64,000 nt of DNA from Streptomyces griseocarneus (GCA_003674045.1 PENC01000030.1:1-64000); one strand, 5' to 3'. Numbered from the stretch's first letter, positions 22,785 through 32,158 are shown. Notes: generated by a model from the letters alone, not told the origin. Numbers and translations: made by a program.

Positions 22785-24362
22785 TCAGGCCGTCAAGGCG
22801 GGCGCCTTCGGCGGGCTGGGGAGCACCCTGGACAGGAGCTTCGCTACGGCGATGACGGTCCGGTCGGACAGGTACGGTCCGATGATCTGGATGGCGAGCG
22901 GCAGTCCGTCCCGGGTCTGGCCGGTGGGCATGACCACGGCCGGCAGGCCGACAGGGCTGGCCAGGTTCACCCAGCTCGTCTGGTCGTAGAAGCTGCGCTT
23001 GTCGCCGTCGACGCTGATGTACCGGTCCTTCGCGGGCACGGACGTCTGGTCGAGGACGGCTGCGGTCGGCGCGGCCGGGGTGATCAGCACGTCGTGCTTG
23101 GTGAAGTAGTCGTCCCACTTCGCGCGGAGCTTCTGCCGGTCCTCGTTGGCCCTCGCCCAGTCGCGGTGCCGCATCGTGCGGGACTTCAGGTAATGAGCGG
23201 AGGGGGCGCCCTCGGCGACGGCGTCGGCGGCCTTCACCTCACCAGCGAACACGTCGTCGGCTGCCGTCGCGGAGGACGTCGCGTACATCAGCCGCTCGAA
23301 GAGGAGGTTCGACGCGGCGAAGTCGACGGGCCGCGTGCTGTCGTCGAGGGTCGCGCCCTCGCGGCGCACCTGCTGGACAACCTGGTCGAGGAGGCCACGG
23401 GTGGCGGAGTCGACACGGCAGAAGTCGTCATCAGCCCAGACGCCTATCCGCAGTCCGCGCAGACTGGTCGCCTTCGCTGCGGGCAGGTCGATACGCCACG
23501 CACCCCGATCAGCGGGCGCGGGCGCGGCGAGGACGTCCAGGAGCAGGTCGAGGTCGTCGGCGTCCCGCGCGATCGGGCCGAGGGTGAGCATGTCGGAGCT
23601 GGTGAGCCAGCCGGGCGGGCGGGGAATGTGCCCGCGGGTGGGGACGATCGGCGAGGCTCCGCGCGAGGTGCGCAGCGCGTATACCCCGCAGTAGGCGGCG
23701 GGCAGGCGCAGCGATCCGGCCAGGTCGGAGCCGACTTCGAGAGCGCTGAGACCGGTGGCGACGGCCACGGACGGGCCGCCCGAGGAGCCGCCGGCAGTGT
23801 GGTTGGGAGAGTAGGGGTTATTCGTCTTCCCGAAGATGGGGTTCGAGGTCTGGATGTCCTGGCACATCGTCGGCACGTTGGTCTTGCCGACGATGATGGC
23901 CCCGGCATCGCGGAGGAGCGCGACAACGTCGGCGTCCGTGCTGGGAACATGGGCGCTCAGGTCGGAGCTGCCGCACGTCGTCCGCATGCCGCGAGTTTCC
24001 AGAGCGTCCTTGACGGTGATCGGCAGGCCATGCAGCGGCCCCAGGGTGCGGCCGGTCTTGGTCCGGTGCGCATCAGCCTTGTCGGCGGCGGCGCGGGCGC
24101 CCTCGGCGTCGAGGGTCACCACGGCGTTCAGGCCGGGGTTGACCTTGGCGTGATGGGCGAGTACCTGGTCCACGAGGGCACGGGCGGATATGGTGCCGCG
24201 TCGCAGGGCGGCGAGCTGGGCGCGCGCGGTAGACCGGTACGGGGCGGTGCTGTTCATGACGTCCTTGGCTTCTGCGGCGCCGGTTGCCGCGAAGGCGGCC
24301 TTCGGCAGGGAGGCAGCGGCCACGGTGGTGGCAGCCGCGGTGAGCAGAGTTCGGCGGTTCAC
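22785..24362 (-). CDS. Tat-exported amidase (amidase signature family), 525 aa
   Basis: It hydrolyses an amide bond in an unknown substrate. The Ser-cisSer-Lys machinery is complete: Lys118 in ITVKDALE, GGSSGG at 191-196 and the nucleophile Ser217 in GSDLAGSLRLP. The N-terminus NRRTLLTAAATTVAAASLP is a twin-arginine signal with an AFA-A cleavage site, so the enzyme is exported. The GTG start at 24362 overlaps the TGA of the upstream membrane-protein gene by 4 bp, indicating translational coupling. The last genes of the module form a regulator, protease, membrane protein and amidase series. Usual family length. Confidence 0.9.
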   Translation of the reverse strand: MNRRTLLTAAATTVAAASLPKAAFAATGAAEAKDVMNSTAPYRSTARAQLAALRRGTISARALVDQVLAHHAKVNPGLNAVVTLDAEGARAAADKADAHRTKTGRTLGPLHGLPITVKDALETRGMRTTCGSSDLSAHVPSTDADVVALLRDAGAIIVGKTNVPTMCQDIQTSNPIFGKTNNPYSPNHTAGGSSGGPSVAVATGLSALEVGSDLAGSLRLPAAYCGVYALRTSRGASPIVPTRGHIPRPPGWLTSSDMLTLGPIARDADDLDLLLDVLAAPAPADRGAWRIDLPAAKATSLRGLRIGVWADDDFCRVDSATRGLLDQVVQQVRREGATLDDSTRPVDFAASNLLFERLMYATSSATAADDVFAGEVKAADAVAEGAPSAHYLKSRTMRHRDWARANEDRQKLRAKWDDYFTKHDVLITPAAPTAAVLDQTSVPAKDRYISVDGDKRSFYDQTSWVNLASPVGLPAVVMPTGQTRDGLPLAIQIIGPYLSDRTVIAVAKLLSRVLPSPPKAPALTA

Positions 24363-25549
24363 GGGCGGGGGGCTCCCGGTGCGGTGAGAGGCTCCGAGTG
24401 CGTCGCCGGTACGGTGAAGTGGCGGGCGACCCGGACGAGGTGACGGATTTCCTTGCGAGGGGTGGGCGTGTTCAACACCGCGTCGGCGTAGGCGGCTGGT
24501 GTCTCTACCGGGCCTTCGTGACGCTGGAGAAGCGCGGCATGGATCTGGTGCGCGGTGACTGCGGCGACCCGCGCCCTGCTGGACCGCCACCAGGGGAAGC
24601 CTTGCTGCTCGGCCACCGTGCGGGCGGCCGGGGCGAGGTAGGGGCGCAGCTCGATCTGGGCGTCACGGATTTCGACAGCGCGCCGGTACAGGTCGAACGA
24701 GACGTTCGCCGAGTTCCTGCCGGGCTCCACAAGGACGATGCTGGGCTCGGCGGCAGACGCGGCTCGCCACAGGGGTTCCAGCGCCCGATACTGCCGCGGC
24801 TCCAGCCAAGTTGTGTAGGCGGCCGAGAGTCTGGTGGCGACGATCGGCATGAAATAGCCGATCTGTGTGATCGTGGCGCCGATGTCGCCACAGATCCAGG
24901 CGTAGGGCTCCAAGTGCTTGACGCTGAAGCCCAGCTCGGCGCCGAGAATCGCGGAGAGGCGGATGCTGCTGTAGCCGAGGGTCATGATCGCGCCGACGGC
25001 GATCATCCGCAGGCTGCGTCCGATCCACGGTTCACCGGTCTCTCCGGCGTACTTCCAGCACATCCGGGCCAGGTAGATCTCGGCGGCTGTGTACGTGCAC
25101 ATGTACAGCAGCAGGTAGGTCTGAAAGACCGGGTCGTGCGCGTAGTACAGCGTGAAGTCCGTGGGCCGTTGCGACACCGGAGTGAGCATGTCGAACAGCA
25201 CGGACATCAGCACGATGACAGCGAAGGCACCACCGAGCAGCCAGCGGGCGCGGCGTGCCGCTTCTGCCGACGGCATCGTCCAGTGGGCAAGGACGCTGGC
25301 CTGGAGGCCCAGGACCAAGACGACACACCCCTGAGCAAGGGGTACGGCGATGTTCGTTACCCCGAACCAGCCGTCGAGACGGACCCAGACCGGGGTCAGC
25401 GATATCGCGTAGCTCAGGGCGGAGAAGAGGTAGGTGAACGCGAGTGCGGTCAGCGCAGGGTCGCGGCGGCTCGCTCGCAGATCGCGCAGGAGCAGCAGGA
25501 AGCCGCTGCCCGCGAGAGCCAGGCAAAACGGGTGGAGAAGGTCTTTCAA
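24359..25549 (-). CDS. Multi-pass membrane protein, MAB_1171c-like putative transporter, 396 aa
   Basis: About seven membrane segments fill residues 1-240 (for example FCLALAGSGFLLLL, FAVIVLMSVLFDML and YLLLYMCTYTAAEIYLA), followed by a cytoplasmic helical C-terminal part of about 150 residues. The gene order (XRE regulator, ImmA-like protease, this membrane protein) matches actinobacterial loci whose membrane protein is annotated MAB_1171c family; I rely on memory for that. Its real function is not known. The ATG at 25549 is 16 bp downstream of the protease gene. Confidence 0.75.
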   Translation of the reverse strand: MKDLLHPFCLALAGSGFLLLLRDLRASRRDPALTALAFTYLFSALSYAISLTPVWVRLDGWFGVTNIAVPLAQGCVVLVLGLQASVLAHWTMPSAEAARRARWLLGGAFAVIVLMSVLFDMLTPVSQRPTDFTLYYAHDPVFQTYLLLYMCTYTAAEIYLARMCWKYAGETGEPWIGRSLRMIAVGAIMTLGYSSIRLSAILGAELGFSVKHLEPYAWICGDIGATITQIGYFMPIVATRLSAAYTTWLEPRQYRALEPLWRAASAAEPSIVLVEPGRNSANVSFDLYRRAVEIRDAQIELRPYLAPAARTVAEQQGFPWWRSSRARVAAVTAHQIHAALLQRHEGPVETPAAYADAVLNTPTPRKEIRHLVRVARHFTVPATHSEPLTAPGAPRP

Positions 25550-25565
25550 GGATTTCTCTTACATA

Positions 25566-26081
25566 TCAGGTATCGCGCCGCATGAGGGTGCGGGCGATGC
25601 GATCCGCCGACTCGCTCTGCGAAGCCGGACGGCTGTTGATCACGTGCGTCTGAAGAAGGCTGCCGATGAGCTCCGCCTCGCGCTCGGCGTCCTCGTCGTA
25701 GTCGGTGCGGCCGAGGATCGTGGCGAGCAGGTCCGCGTCGAGGTCGTTCACGAGGGGTTCGCCTCGGTGACCTTTCAGAAGGTGTGCCAGCTCGTGGGCG
25801 ATGATGTGATCCTGGTGGGCGGGGCTCGTCTCCGGGTCATACCCGATGTAGTTGGCCCCGCCGCTCGCGATCACCATGCCGCACGGCAGGGACCCGTCGG
25901 CCCTGTCGTGCGGGGCGATGTGGATCGCTTGGCCGATCCGCTTCTCGACGAAGCTGCGCAGGTCCCGCACACTGGCTGCCGGGGGGAGGCCCAGAGACGC
26001 GACGAACGCGCGGCACTCTTCAACCAGCGGGTCGACGTGCGTCGGCTCGGTGCTGATGGCGCGGCGTGCCGGCCACCTCAT
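25566..26081 (-). CDS. ImmA/IrrE-type metalloprotease, 171 aa
   Basis: IIAHELAHLLKG (His96-Glu-x-x-His100) is the zinc-binding active site of ImmA/IrrE (M78) peptidases; a downstream acidic helix (EDAEREAELIGSLL) may supply the third ligand. Known members cleave a partner XRE repressor or trigger its loss. Here the partner should be the regulator encoded just upstream (26120-26737). No signal peptide, so cytoplasmic. The ATG at 26081 has GAGGAG-like purines upstream. Confidence 0.85.
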   Translation of the reverse strand: MRWPARRAISTEPTHVDPLVEECRAFVASLGLPPAASVRDLRSFVEKRIGQAIHIAPHDRADGSLPCGMVIASGGANYIGYDPETSPAHQDHIIAHELAHLLKGHRGEPLVNDLDADLLATILGRTDYDEDAEREAELIGSLLQTHVINSRPASQSESADRIARTLMRRDT

Positions 26082-26119
26082 GGGGTGCTCCTCGTGCTGG
26101 TGGTCCTACGTTGACCTGG

Positions 26120-26737
26120 TCAGGATTCTGGTGGGGTCGGAGGCTCGGGCGGCAAGCCTTCAAGCCGACGGACCTGGTCGATCATGGCTGCGGCCGCATT
26201 CAGGCCCTGGTCGGACAAACCGACCGCCCGCATCGCAAGGTTCGTAACTCGGGCATCTTTCAGCCGCTCCAGCGTATCGGCGGTGACCCCGGCCTCCTTG
26301 AGTCGGGCCAGGGTCTCCAGTTGTTCGACGAGAGCTTCCGGCTTCACGCCCTGGCTCATCCGCTTGGTGAACGACTGGAGCTGCCGGTGTAGCTGGTCCG
26401 GCGTAGCGCCTGTGGACTTGAAGCCGTTCAGGCGGTCGACCATGCCCTTGATGGCGGCAGCGGTGGCGTCGTTGGACCAGTAGTCCCGGGGAACGCCGAA
26501 GAGATCGGCCAGGGCGTCCATGTGCTTTTTGGTTGGGTTGTCCGCCCGTCCGGTTCGGAGCTGCCACATGTACGTAGACGACGGGGCGGGCAAGTCCTGC
26601 TCCTCCAGCATCCGTACGACCTGGGGATTGGTGAAGGGCCCCCGCGGGTCGTGAGTGCACAGGAAGTCGAGCCGATCCGCGAAGCTGCCCCCGGCTGGCT
26701 CGTCCGGCGGAGCTTCGTCTCCGTGGGCGTGGGCCAT
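26120..26737 (-). CDS. XRE-type transcriptional regulator, 205 aa
   Basis: Residues 30-95 fit an XRE helix-turn-helix: FTNPQVVRMLEEQ, SSTYMWQLRTGRADNPTKKH and ALADLFGVPRDYW. A helical C-terminal region of about 100 residues (leucine-rich, VEQLETLARLKEAG) probably dimerises or contacts the protease. The ATG at 26737 is chosen because AAAGGGGGGA lies eight bases upstream; an ATG at 26773 would add 12 residues without a ribosome binding site. It is the first gene of the four-gene operon and likely autoregulated through the palindrome at 26785-26809. Confidence 0.85.
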   Translation of the reverse strand: MAHAHGDEAPPDEPAGGSFADRLDFLCTHDPRGPFTNPQVVRMLEEQDLPAPSSTYMWQLRTGRADNPTKKHMDALADLFGVPRDYWSNDATAAAIKGMVDRLNGFKSTGATPDQLHRQLQSFTKRMSQGVKPEALVEQLETLARLKEAGVTADTLERLKDARVTNLAMRAVGLSDQGLNAAAAMIDQVRRLEGLPPEPPTPPES

Positions 26738-26784
26738 GGCAGCGTCCCCCCTTTCTCTCTCGCGAGCGTTCATTTCAGTTGATG

Positions 26785-26809
26785 CAAGCGGAATCAGATG
26801 ATCCGCTTG
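26785..26809 (-). promoter_or_regulatory. Palindromic operator candidate upstream of the XRE gene
   Basis: CAAGCGGA (26785-26792) and TCCGCTTG (26802-26809) are perfect 8-bp inverted arms with a 9-bp spacer. It lies 48 bases before the regulator's ATG and next to a TATCCT -10 candidate (complement of 26815-26820). Confidence 0.6.
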
Positions 26810-26890
26810 GCATAGGATAACAACTCAGATTGCTCGCCCCGGCTCGTCGGATGGGGGCCTACGAGGCGTGGGCAGGGAAGACCTTCTGGT

Positions 26891-26931
26891 AAAAATAGGG
26901 CGCGATCCGGCTGGAGTTCGGTCGCGCCCTG
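26891..26931 (+). promoter_or_regulatory. Promoter and 5'-UTR hairpin of the gene at 26944
   Basis: A TAAAAAT -10-like run (26891-26897) is followed directly by AGGGCGCGA (26898-26906) and TCGCGCCCT (26923-26931), a perfect 9-bp stem with a 16-nt loop, just before the start codon. Confidence 0.5.
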
Positions 26932-26943
26932 GGGATGGGACGG

Positions 26944-27420
26944 ATGGACGTGACGCTTTCCTCCACTGAGCGCGGCCTGTTTGACGAGCTGCTGCCGCCG
27001 TTGGCTCCGTGGCGACAGTTGGTGATGAGCCGTGAGATCACCTTCTGCCTGGGGCCGGGCACTGCGCCGACCGACGCGATGGAGCGCTCAGCGGCGTTCG
27101 CTCACCGAACCCTGCCGATGCTGCTGAAGGATGCTCCAGCCGCCCAGGCCGCAAGCGACGACGTGATCTCGGTGGTCCGCGAACTCGTCGACATCACCGC
27201 CCGGGACCGGCACGGCGCGGACATCCTCGGGCGCATCGTGTTCGACGGCACCCACATCACGGTCTCCGTGGGAGAGAAGCAGGGGCCACTTCCTCAGCCC
27301 GACGACGAGCCGGGTCTGTACCTCGTACGCCGACTCGTCGACGACATCGGGCAGTATCGCGGCGACAATTCCGGGTATGTGACCTGGGCGTCCGTGCCAG
27401 TTCACTCGAACACCAAGTAG
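26944..27420 (+). CDS. Degenerate GHKL ATPase (RsbW-like) or related regulator, 158 aa
   Basis: Residues 70-155 have the outline of the HATPase_c_2 anti-sigma/kinase fold found in many Streptomyces regulators: VVRELVDITARDR (normally ELVTNAVRH), strands ITVSVGEKQGPLP, then PGLYLVRRLVDDIG and a YVTWASV ending. The key N-box Asn is missing, so ATP binding is doubtful. The ATG at 26944 has a GGGACGG upstream; an ATG at 26935 is possible. It is divergent from the XRE module. Confidence 0.55.
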   Translation: MDVTLSSTERGLFDELLPPLAPWRQLVMSREITFCLGPGTAPTDAMERSAAFAHRTLPMLLKDAPAAQAASDDVISVVRELVDITARDRHGADILGRIVFDGTHITVSVGEKQGPLPQPDDEPGLYLVRRLVDDIGQYRGDNSGYVTWASVPVHSNTK

Positions 27421-27778
27421 CCCTATATCGCCCGGCATTTACTCCACTCGCCATTCCAGAAAGGTCCGCATCCGTCCCCGGGCGGACCACAACCTCGGAA
27501 GCCTAAGCCCCCTTCCCGCCCTGCCGGACAACCTCCCGAATGGCAGTGCAAGCACCCGCCAGGGATCGACTCGGCGTCAATCAGCCTTCGTCCGGCCAGG
27601 ATGATTTGCTGCGGAGTGATGGCTCGACCGAGGCGAATTACCGCCCGGCGCAACTAACGGTCCGAGTTCTCGAAGCGTCCAGCGCAGAAATGGCTGCGCC
27701 TGGGCCGAGATCACCATAAGGGCGTGATGCAGATCACCCATCATGTCCATATGTTGGACACGCTAAAGTCGCCTGGTG
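27421..27778. other. Intergenic region at the right edge of the accessory segment
   Basis: I see no gene with credible codon use here. The composition is lower in GC than the flanks, with several AT-rich stretches (for example CATGTCCATATGTTGGACA at 27743-27761, a partial palindrome). I searched for a tRNA TΨC arm or an integrase tail and found neither. Confidence 0.4.
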
Positions 27779-27834
27779 CTTGCGCGGAGGGCATCCGCGC
27801 AAGCCTCCTGCCCCCGGAGGAAGCCGGGGGCAGG
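27779..27834. terminator. Two tandem hairpins
   Basis: CTTGCGCGG/CCGCGCAAG (27779-27803, loop AGGGCAT) is followed by CCTGCCCCCGG/CCGGGGGCAGG (27807-27834, loop AGGAAG). Both stems are perfect. They could be terminators or part of an attachment/recombination region next to the truncated collagenase. Confidence 0.6.
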
Positions 27835-27969
27835 GGCGATCGGCAGTGCTGCTCCGAGGCTCTTGCGTAGGTGCGGAGCGGGGGCGCGAAACGTAAGTAG
27901 CCGTCAAAGTAGCCACAGAAGTGGCCACCCCGCATGTTTGTGCAGGTCATAGCGTCGTGGTGACTTCCC

Positions 27970-29382
27970 GTGCAGTACAACCACCCGTCCGACGTCGGTC
28001 CCTACGGCCCGGCCCTCGCCGGGGCGACCGAGGCCGGCCTCGACGCCTTCTTCGCCAACCCGCACTCCAGGGACGTCGGCGCGAGCAACGGCGACGTCCT
28101 CGGCGACGTCGTCATCCTCACGGACAGCGCCGACGAACAGGCCCGCTACCTGGACGTCTACCAGCGGCTGCTCACCGGGTACGACAGCTCCTACGACTCC
28201 GTGCCCAGCATGGTGGCGGCCGTCAACGACGTCTACACCCCGCTCTGGCGCGGCAACTGGAACCCGGCCTACGTCCGCGCCGTCACAGCCGACCCGGGCA
28301 TCATCGACACGCTCAGTGGGTTCGCGCAAGACCACCTGAGCCTGCTCGGCACCGACCGTTCCTATCTCGTCTCCAACGCCGGGATGAACGTCGCCCGCTA
28401 CCTCGAACACCCCGAACTCCGGGCCAAGGCCGGGCCGCTCGCGAAGGAGCTGCTCGACGCCTCGCAGATGACCGGGCCCACCGCCCCCCTGTGGGTCACC
28501 GTCGCCTCCCAGGTCGACGCCTACGACCGGGCCGACTGCGCGTCCTACGGCGTCTGCAGGCTCGCCGACCAGCTGACCGCGGCCGCTCTGCCGGTCACCC
28601 ACTCCTGCGACGCCTCGCACACCATCAGGGCACAGGCGCTGACCTCCGACGAACTGGCCGCCACCTGTGACAGCATCCTGCGCCAGGATCCGTACTTCCA
28701 CCGTCTCGTGCGGGACGGCGGCGAGATACCCGGCCAGTACGAGTCCACCATCCGGCTCGTCGTGTTCGCGAGCCGCGCCGACTACCAGACCTATGCGGGC
28801 GCGATCTTCGGCGTCGACACCAACAACGGCGGCATCACCCTGACCGGAGACCCGGCGAAGGCCGACAACCAGCCCATGTCCATCATGTATCAGAAGCCCC
28901 AGGACGACGGCTTCACGGCCCGGATCTGGAACCTCAACCACGAGTACACGCACTATCTCGACGCCCGCTACGACATGAAGGGCGACTTCGGCCGGCAGAC
29001 GGCGGTCCCGGACGTCTGGTGGATCGAGGGCCTCGCCGAGTACGTCTCCTACGGCTACCGCGGCATCACCGACGACGGGGCCGTCGCCGAAGCCGGAAAG
29101 CACACCTACCGGCTGAGCACCCTCTTCCAGAACACCTACGCGAACAGCGACGTGACCCGCACGTACCCGTGGGGCTATCTCGCGGTCCGCTACATGGCCG
29201 AGAAGCACCCGGAGGACCTCGCCGCCATGCTGGCCCGTTTCCGGACCGGCGACTACACCGGCGGCTACGCCGTCTACGCCACGGGCATCGGCACCCGCTA
29301 CGACGCCGACTTCGACAGCTGGCTCACCGCCTGCGCGTCCGGCGCCTGCGCCGCCGGAGCCGCTGTCACGACGCGGCACTGA
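27970..29382 (+). pseudogene. N-terminally truncated M9 collagenase
   Basis: The catalytic region is intact: NHEYTHYLD (zinc HExxH near residue 324) and the downstream Glu in WWIEGLAEYVSYG are the M9 collagenase signature. The sequence starts in the middle of the activator domain (QYNHPSDVGPYGPALAGATE) without a signal peptide; the in-frame stop TGA at 27961 precedes it. Full Streptomyces collagenases are exported and much longer at the N-terminus, and usually carry C-terminal PKD or binding domains, absent here. It is therefore probably a remnant cut by the neighbouring accessory DNA. An apparent GTG start at 27970 lacks a ribosome binding site. Confidence 0.8.
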
Positions 29383-29431
29383 CCGCACGGCGGCGGCACC
29401 ACCGTCACGCTCACCCAGGAGTTGATGTCCC

Positions 29432-31054
29432 ATGAGCCTCCTCACGAGAAGAGCAAGAACCCTGGCAGCGGTCGCCGCCGCCGTCGGCGGAGTCCTCGCG
29501 GGCATCGCCCCCGCCTCCGCCTCCCCGCCCGCACCGGAGGACACCGGTCAGGGACGGCTCGTCTGGAGCCCGTGCGGAGACCCCGCCACTCCCACGTTGC
29601 AGTGCGCGATGCTCGACGTGCCGCTGGACTACGCGCATCCGGGCGGCACCACCATCAAGATCAAGGTGAACCGGCTCCCGGCCACCGCGCCCATGAGCAA
29701 GCGGCAGGGCCCGATCCTGCTGAACCCGGGCGGTCCCGGCGACTCGGGCCTGTGGATGCCCGCTTCCCTCTCCGGGAAGATCCCCCAGGATGTCGCCTCG
29801 ACGTACGACTGGATCGGCTTCGACCCGCGCGGCACCAACGCCAGTGAGCCGCATGTCACGTGCGACGCGCACTTCTTCGACGCCGAGCGGCCGGACTACC
29901 GGGTCGGCAAGGGGACCTCGAAGGCGTGGCTGGAGAAGTCCGCCAGGTACGCCGCCGACTGCGCCGCGAGCTGGAGTCGGCTCCTGCCGCACATGACCAC
30001 CGTCGACAACGCCCGCGACATGGACAGCATCCGGCGGGCCCTCGGCGTCCGGAAGATCAACTTCTATGGCGGCTCATGGGGCACCTCGCTGGGCTCCACG
30101 TACGGCCAGCTCTTCCCCTCCCACGTGCGCCGGATGGTGCTGGACAGCGTCGTCGGGCCGGACATCAGCTGGTACGACCACAACATCCTGCAGGACAAGG
30201 AGCACCAGCGCCGGTTCGACGCCTTCGCCGCGTGGACCGCCAGGGCCGACTCCGTCTATCACCTGGGCACCGACGCCGCCACGGTGAAGCGGAAGTACGA
30301 CCAGGTCGAGGACGCCCTGCGGACCGCCCCGGCGGACGCCGCCCCGGCCCCCGGAAAGATCGGCCCCGCCGAGTTCGAGGACACCTTCTACGGCGGCGGC
30401 TACAACTTCCTGCGCTGGCCGCGGATGGCGACCGTCCTGTCGGCCTACCTCACCAGGAACGACACGCGCCCCCTACGCATCGCCTACAACAGCTACGCGG
30501 CCCCGGGTGCCGACGACGGCACCTTCCCCGCCTACAACGCGGTCCAGTGCGCCGAGAACAACTGGCCGCGCGACTGGGAGTTCTGGAAGAAGGACCAGGC
30601 CCGGGTCGATGCCGTCGCCCCCTTCTACACCTATAACAACATGTGGTACAACGCGGCCTGCATGTTCTGGCCCTACCAGGGCGACCGGGCCGGCCGGCTG
30701 AAGATCACCGGCAAGGGTCTGCCGCCGGTCCTGCTCTTCCAGGCCACCGAGGACGCCCCCACCCCCTACCCGGGTGCCGTCGCCATGCACAAGGCGCTGC
30801 CCGGCTCCCGGCTGGTCGTCCAGAACGGCGGCGGCTTCCACGAGATCCTCTTCCGCGGCGACGCCTGCCTGGACGACACCTTCACCGCCTACCTGCGGGA
30901 CGGCAGCCTCCCCACCGGCAAGGGCACCGTCGCCAGGACCTGCGCTCCCCCACCCGAACCCGCCCCGGTCTACGTGACTCCGGACCCCGCCGCCATGACG
31001 ACGCGGTCCGCCCTCCCGCCCACCGACCCGCAGGCGGTCCGCGGTATGCGCTGA
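29432..31054 (+). CDS. Secreted alpha/beta-hydrolase, tripeptidyl aminopeptidase (Tap/SlpD-like), 540 aa
   Basis: It would remove tripeptides or short peptides from protein N-termini outside the cell. A Sec signal (LLTRRARTLAAVAAAVGGVL, cleavage near ASA-S) opens the protein. The hydrolase fold shows GPILLNPGGPGDSG (oxyanion region), the nucleophile elbow GGSWGTS with Ser215, and a C-terminal Tap-like domain with a FHE catalytic-His region (GGGFHEILF). The ATG at 29432 has AGGAG upstream. It lies 50 bp after the collagenase fragment and is typical in length for this family. Confidence 0.9.
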   Translation: MSLLTRRARTLAAVAAAVGGVLAGIAPASASPPAPEDTGQGRLVWSPCGDPATPTLQCAMLDVPLDYAHPGGTTIKIKVNRLPATAPMSKRQGPILLNPGGPGDSGLWMPASLSGKIPQDVASTYDWIGFDPRGTNASEPHVTCDAHFFDAERPDYRVGKGTSKAWLEKSARYAADCAASWSRLLPHMTTVDNARDMDSIRRALGVRKINFYGGSWGTSLGSTYGQLFPSHVRRMVLDSVVGPDISWYDHNILQDKEHQRRFDAFAAWTARADSVYHLGTDAATVKRKYDQVEDALRTAPADAAPAPGKIGPAEFEDTFYGGGYNFLRWPRMATVLSAYLTRNDTRPLRIAYNSYAAPGADDGTFPAYNAVQCAENNWPRDWEFWKKDQARVDAVAPFYTYNNMWYNAACMFWPYQGDRAGRLKITGKGLPPVLLFQATEDAPTPYPGAVAMHKALPGSRLVVQNGGGFHEILFRGDACLDDTFTAYLRDGSLPTGKGTVARTCAPPPEPAPVYVTPDPAAMTTRSALPPTDPQAVRGMR

Positions 31055-31075
31055 CGCGGCCTGCGGTGAGACCGT

Positions 31076-31092
31076 GCCGCGCCTGGCGCGGC
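31076..31092 (+). terminator. Short GC-rich hairpin after the peptidase gene
   Basis: GCCGCGCC and GGCGCGGC nearly abut with one base between, so the real loop takes 3-5 bases. Weak terminator candidate. Confidence 0.35.
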
Positions 31093-31150
31093 GCGCGGAC
31101 CTCCGGCAGGCTGGGCGGGCACCGCAGTCCGTCACCCGAGGAGCCCCTCC

Positions 31151-32143
31151 GTGCACATGCTCATCAACACTCCCGAGACCGTGGTCCCCGACGCGCTGCG
31201 CGGGATGGCCCTCGCCCATCCGGAGCTGACCGTCGACGTCGAGGGGCAGGTCGTGGTGCGGCGGGACGCGCCCGTCGCGGGCAAGGTCGCCCTGGTGTCG
31301 GGCGGCGGGTCCGGGCACGAGCCGTTGCACGCGGGGTTCGTGGGGCACGGGATGCTGGACGCGGCCGCGGCGGGCCACATTTTCACGTCGCCTGTTCCCG
31401 ATCAGATGGCACGCGCGGCCGCCGCGGTGGACAGCGGCCGGGGCGTGCTGTTCGTCGTCAAGAACTACACCGGTGACCGGATGAACTTCGCCATGGCCGC
31501 CGAGCTGGCGGAGGACGAGGGCATCCAGGTCGCGAGCGTGCTCGTCGACGACGATGTCGCGGTGACCGACAGCACCTACACGGCCGGGCGCCGCGGCACC
31601 GGGGCCACCCTGTTCGTGGAGAAGATCGCGGGAGCGGCGGCGGAGGAAGGGGCGCCCCTGGACCGCGTGGAGGCGATCGCCCGGCGGGTGAACGAGGCGT
31701 CCCGCAGCTTCGGCGTGGCGCTCACCGCGTGCACGACCCCGGCCAAGGGCAGTCCCACCTTCGACCTGCCGCCCGGCGAGCTGGAACTGGGCGTCGGCAT
31801 CCACGGCGAACCCGGCCGGGAGCGGCGGCCGATGATGACCTCGGCCGAGATCGCCGACTACGCCGTGGACGCGGTGCTGACGGATCGTCGGCCGACCGGT
31901 CCGGTGCTGCTCCTGGTCAACGGCGCGGGCGCGACGCCGCTGCTGGAGCTGTACGGCTTCGCGGCGGAGGTGCACCGCGTGCTGGCCGCGCGCGAGGTGG
32001 CGGTCGCCCGGACCCTCGTGGGCGACTACGTCACCTCCCTCGACATGGCGGGCGCCTCGGTGACGGTATGTCAGGTCGACGAGGAGCTGCTCCGGCTGTG
32101 GGACGCGCCGGTGCAGACACCCGCCCTGCGGTGGGGCCGCTGA
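31151..32143 (+). CDS. dhaK: Dihydroxyacetone kinase subunit DhaK, 330 aa
   Basis: DhaK binds dihydroxyacetone covalently; with DhaL and a phosphoryl donor it makes dihydroxyacetone phosphate. GGGSGHEP (51-58), KNYTGDR with Asp109, and the covalent-binding His218 in GVGIHGEPG are all present. The length is normal. The GTG at 31151 has GAGGAG eight bases upstream. Unusually, neither dhaL nor dhaM follows: the convergent 1408-aa gene ends 15 bp away. Either DhaL is encoded elsewhere or the locus was interrupted. Confidence 0.92.
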   Translation: MHMLINTPETVVPDALRGMALAHPELTVDVEGQVVVRRDAPVAGKVALVSGGGSGHEPLHAGFVGHGMLDAAAAGHIFTSPVPDQMARAAAAVDSGRGVLFVVKNYTGDRMNFAMAAELAEDEGIQVASVLVDDDVAVTDSTYTAGRRGTGATLFVEKIAGAAAEEGAPLDRVEAIARRVNEASRSFGVALTACTTPAKGSPTFDLPPGELELGVGIHGEPGRERRPMMTSAEIADYAVDAVLTDRRPTGPVLLLVNGAGATPLLELYGFAAEVHRVLAAREVAVARTLVGDYVTSLDMAGASVTVCQVDEELLRLWDAPVQTPALRWGR

Positions 32144-32158
32144 TCCCCGCCGCAGGAG

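Noticed and set aside
27734..27928. Minus-strand 64-codon frame starting at 27928
   Set aside because: It runs through the two tandem hairpins and has no ribosome binding site or recognisable product.
27421..27969. Attachment site or tRNA at the collagenase junction
   Set aside because: No tRNA TΨC arm, acceptor stem or integrase gene could be found by eye; only hairpins and a gene truncation are visible.
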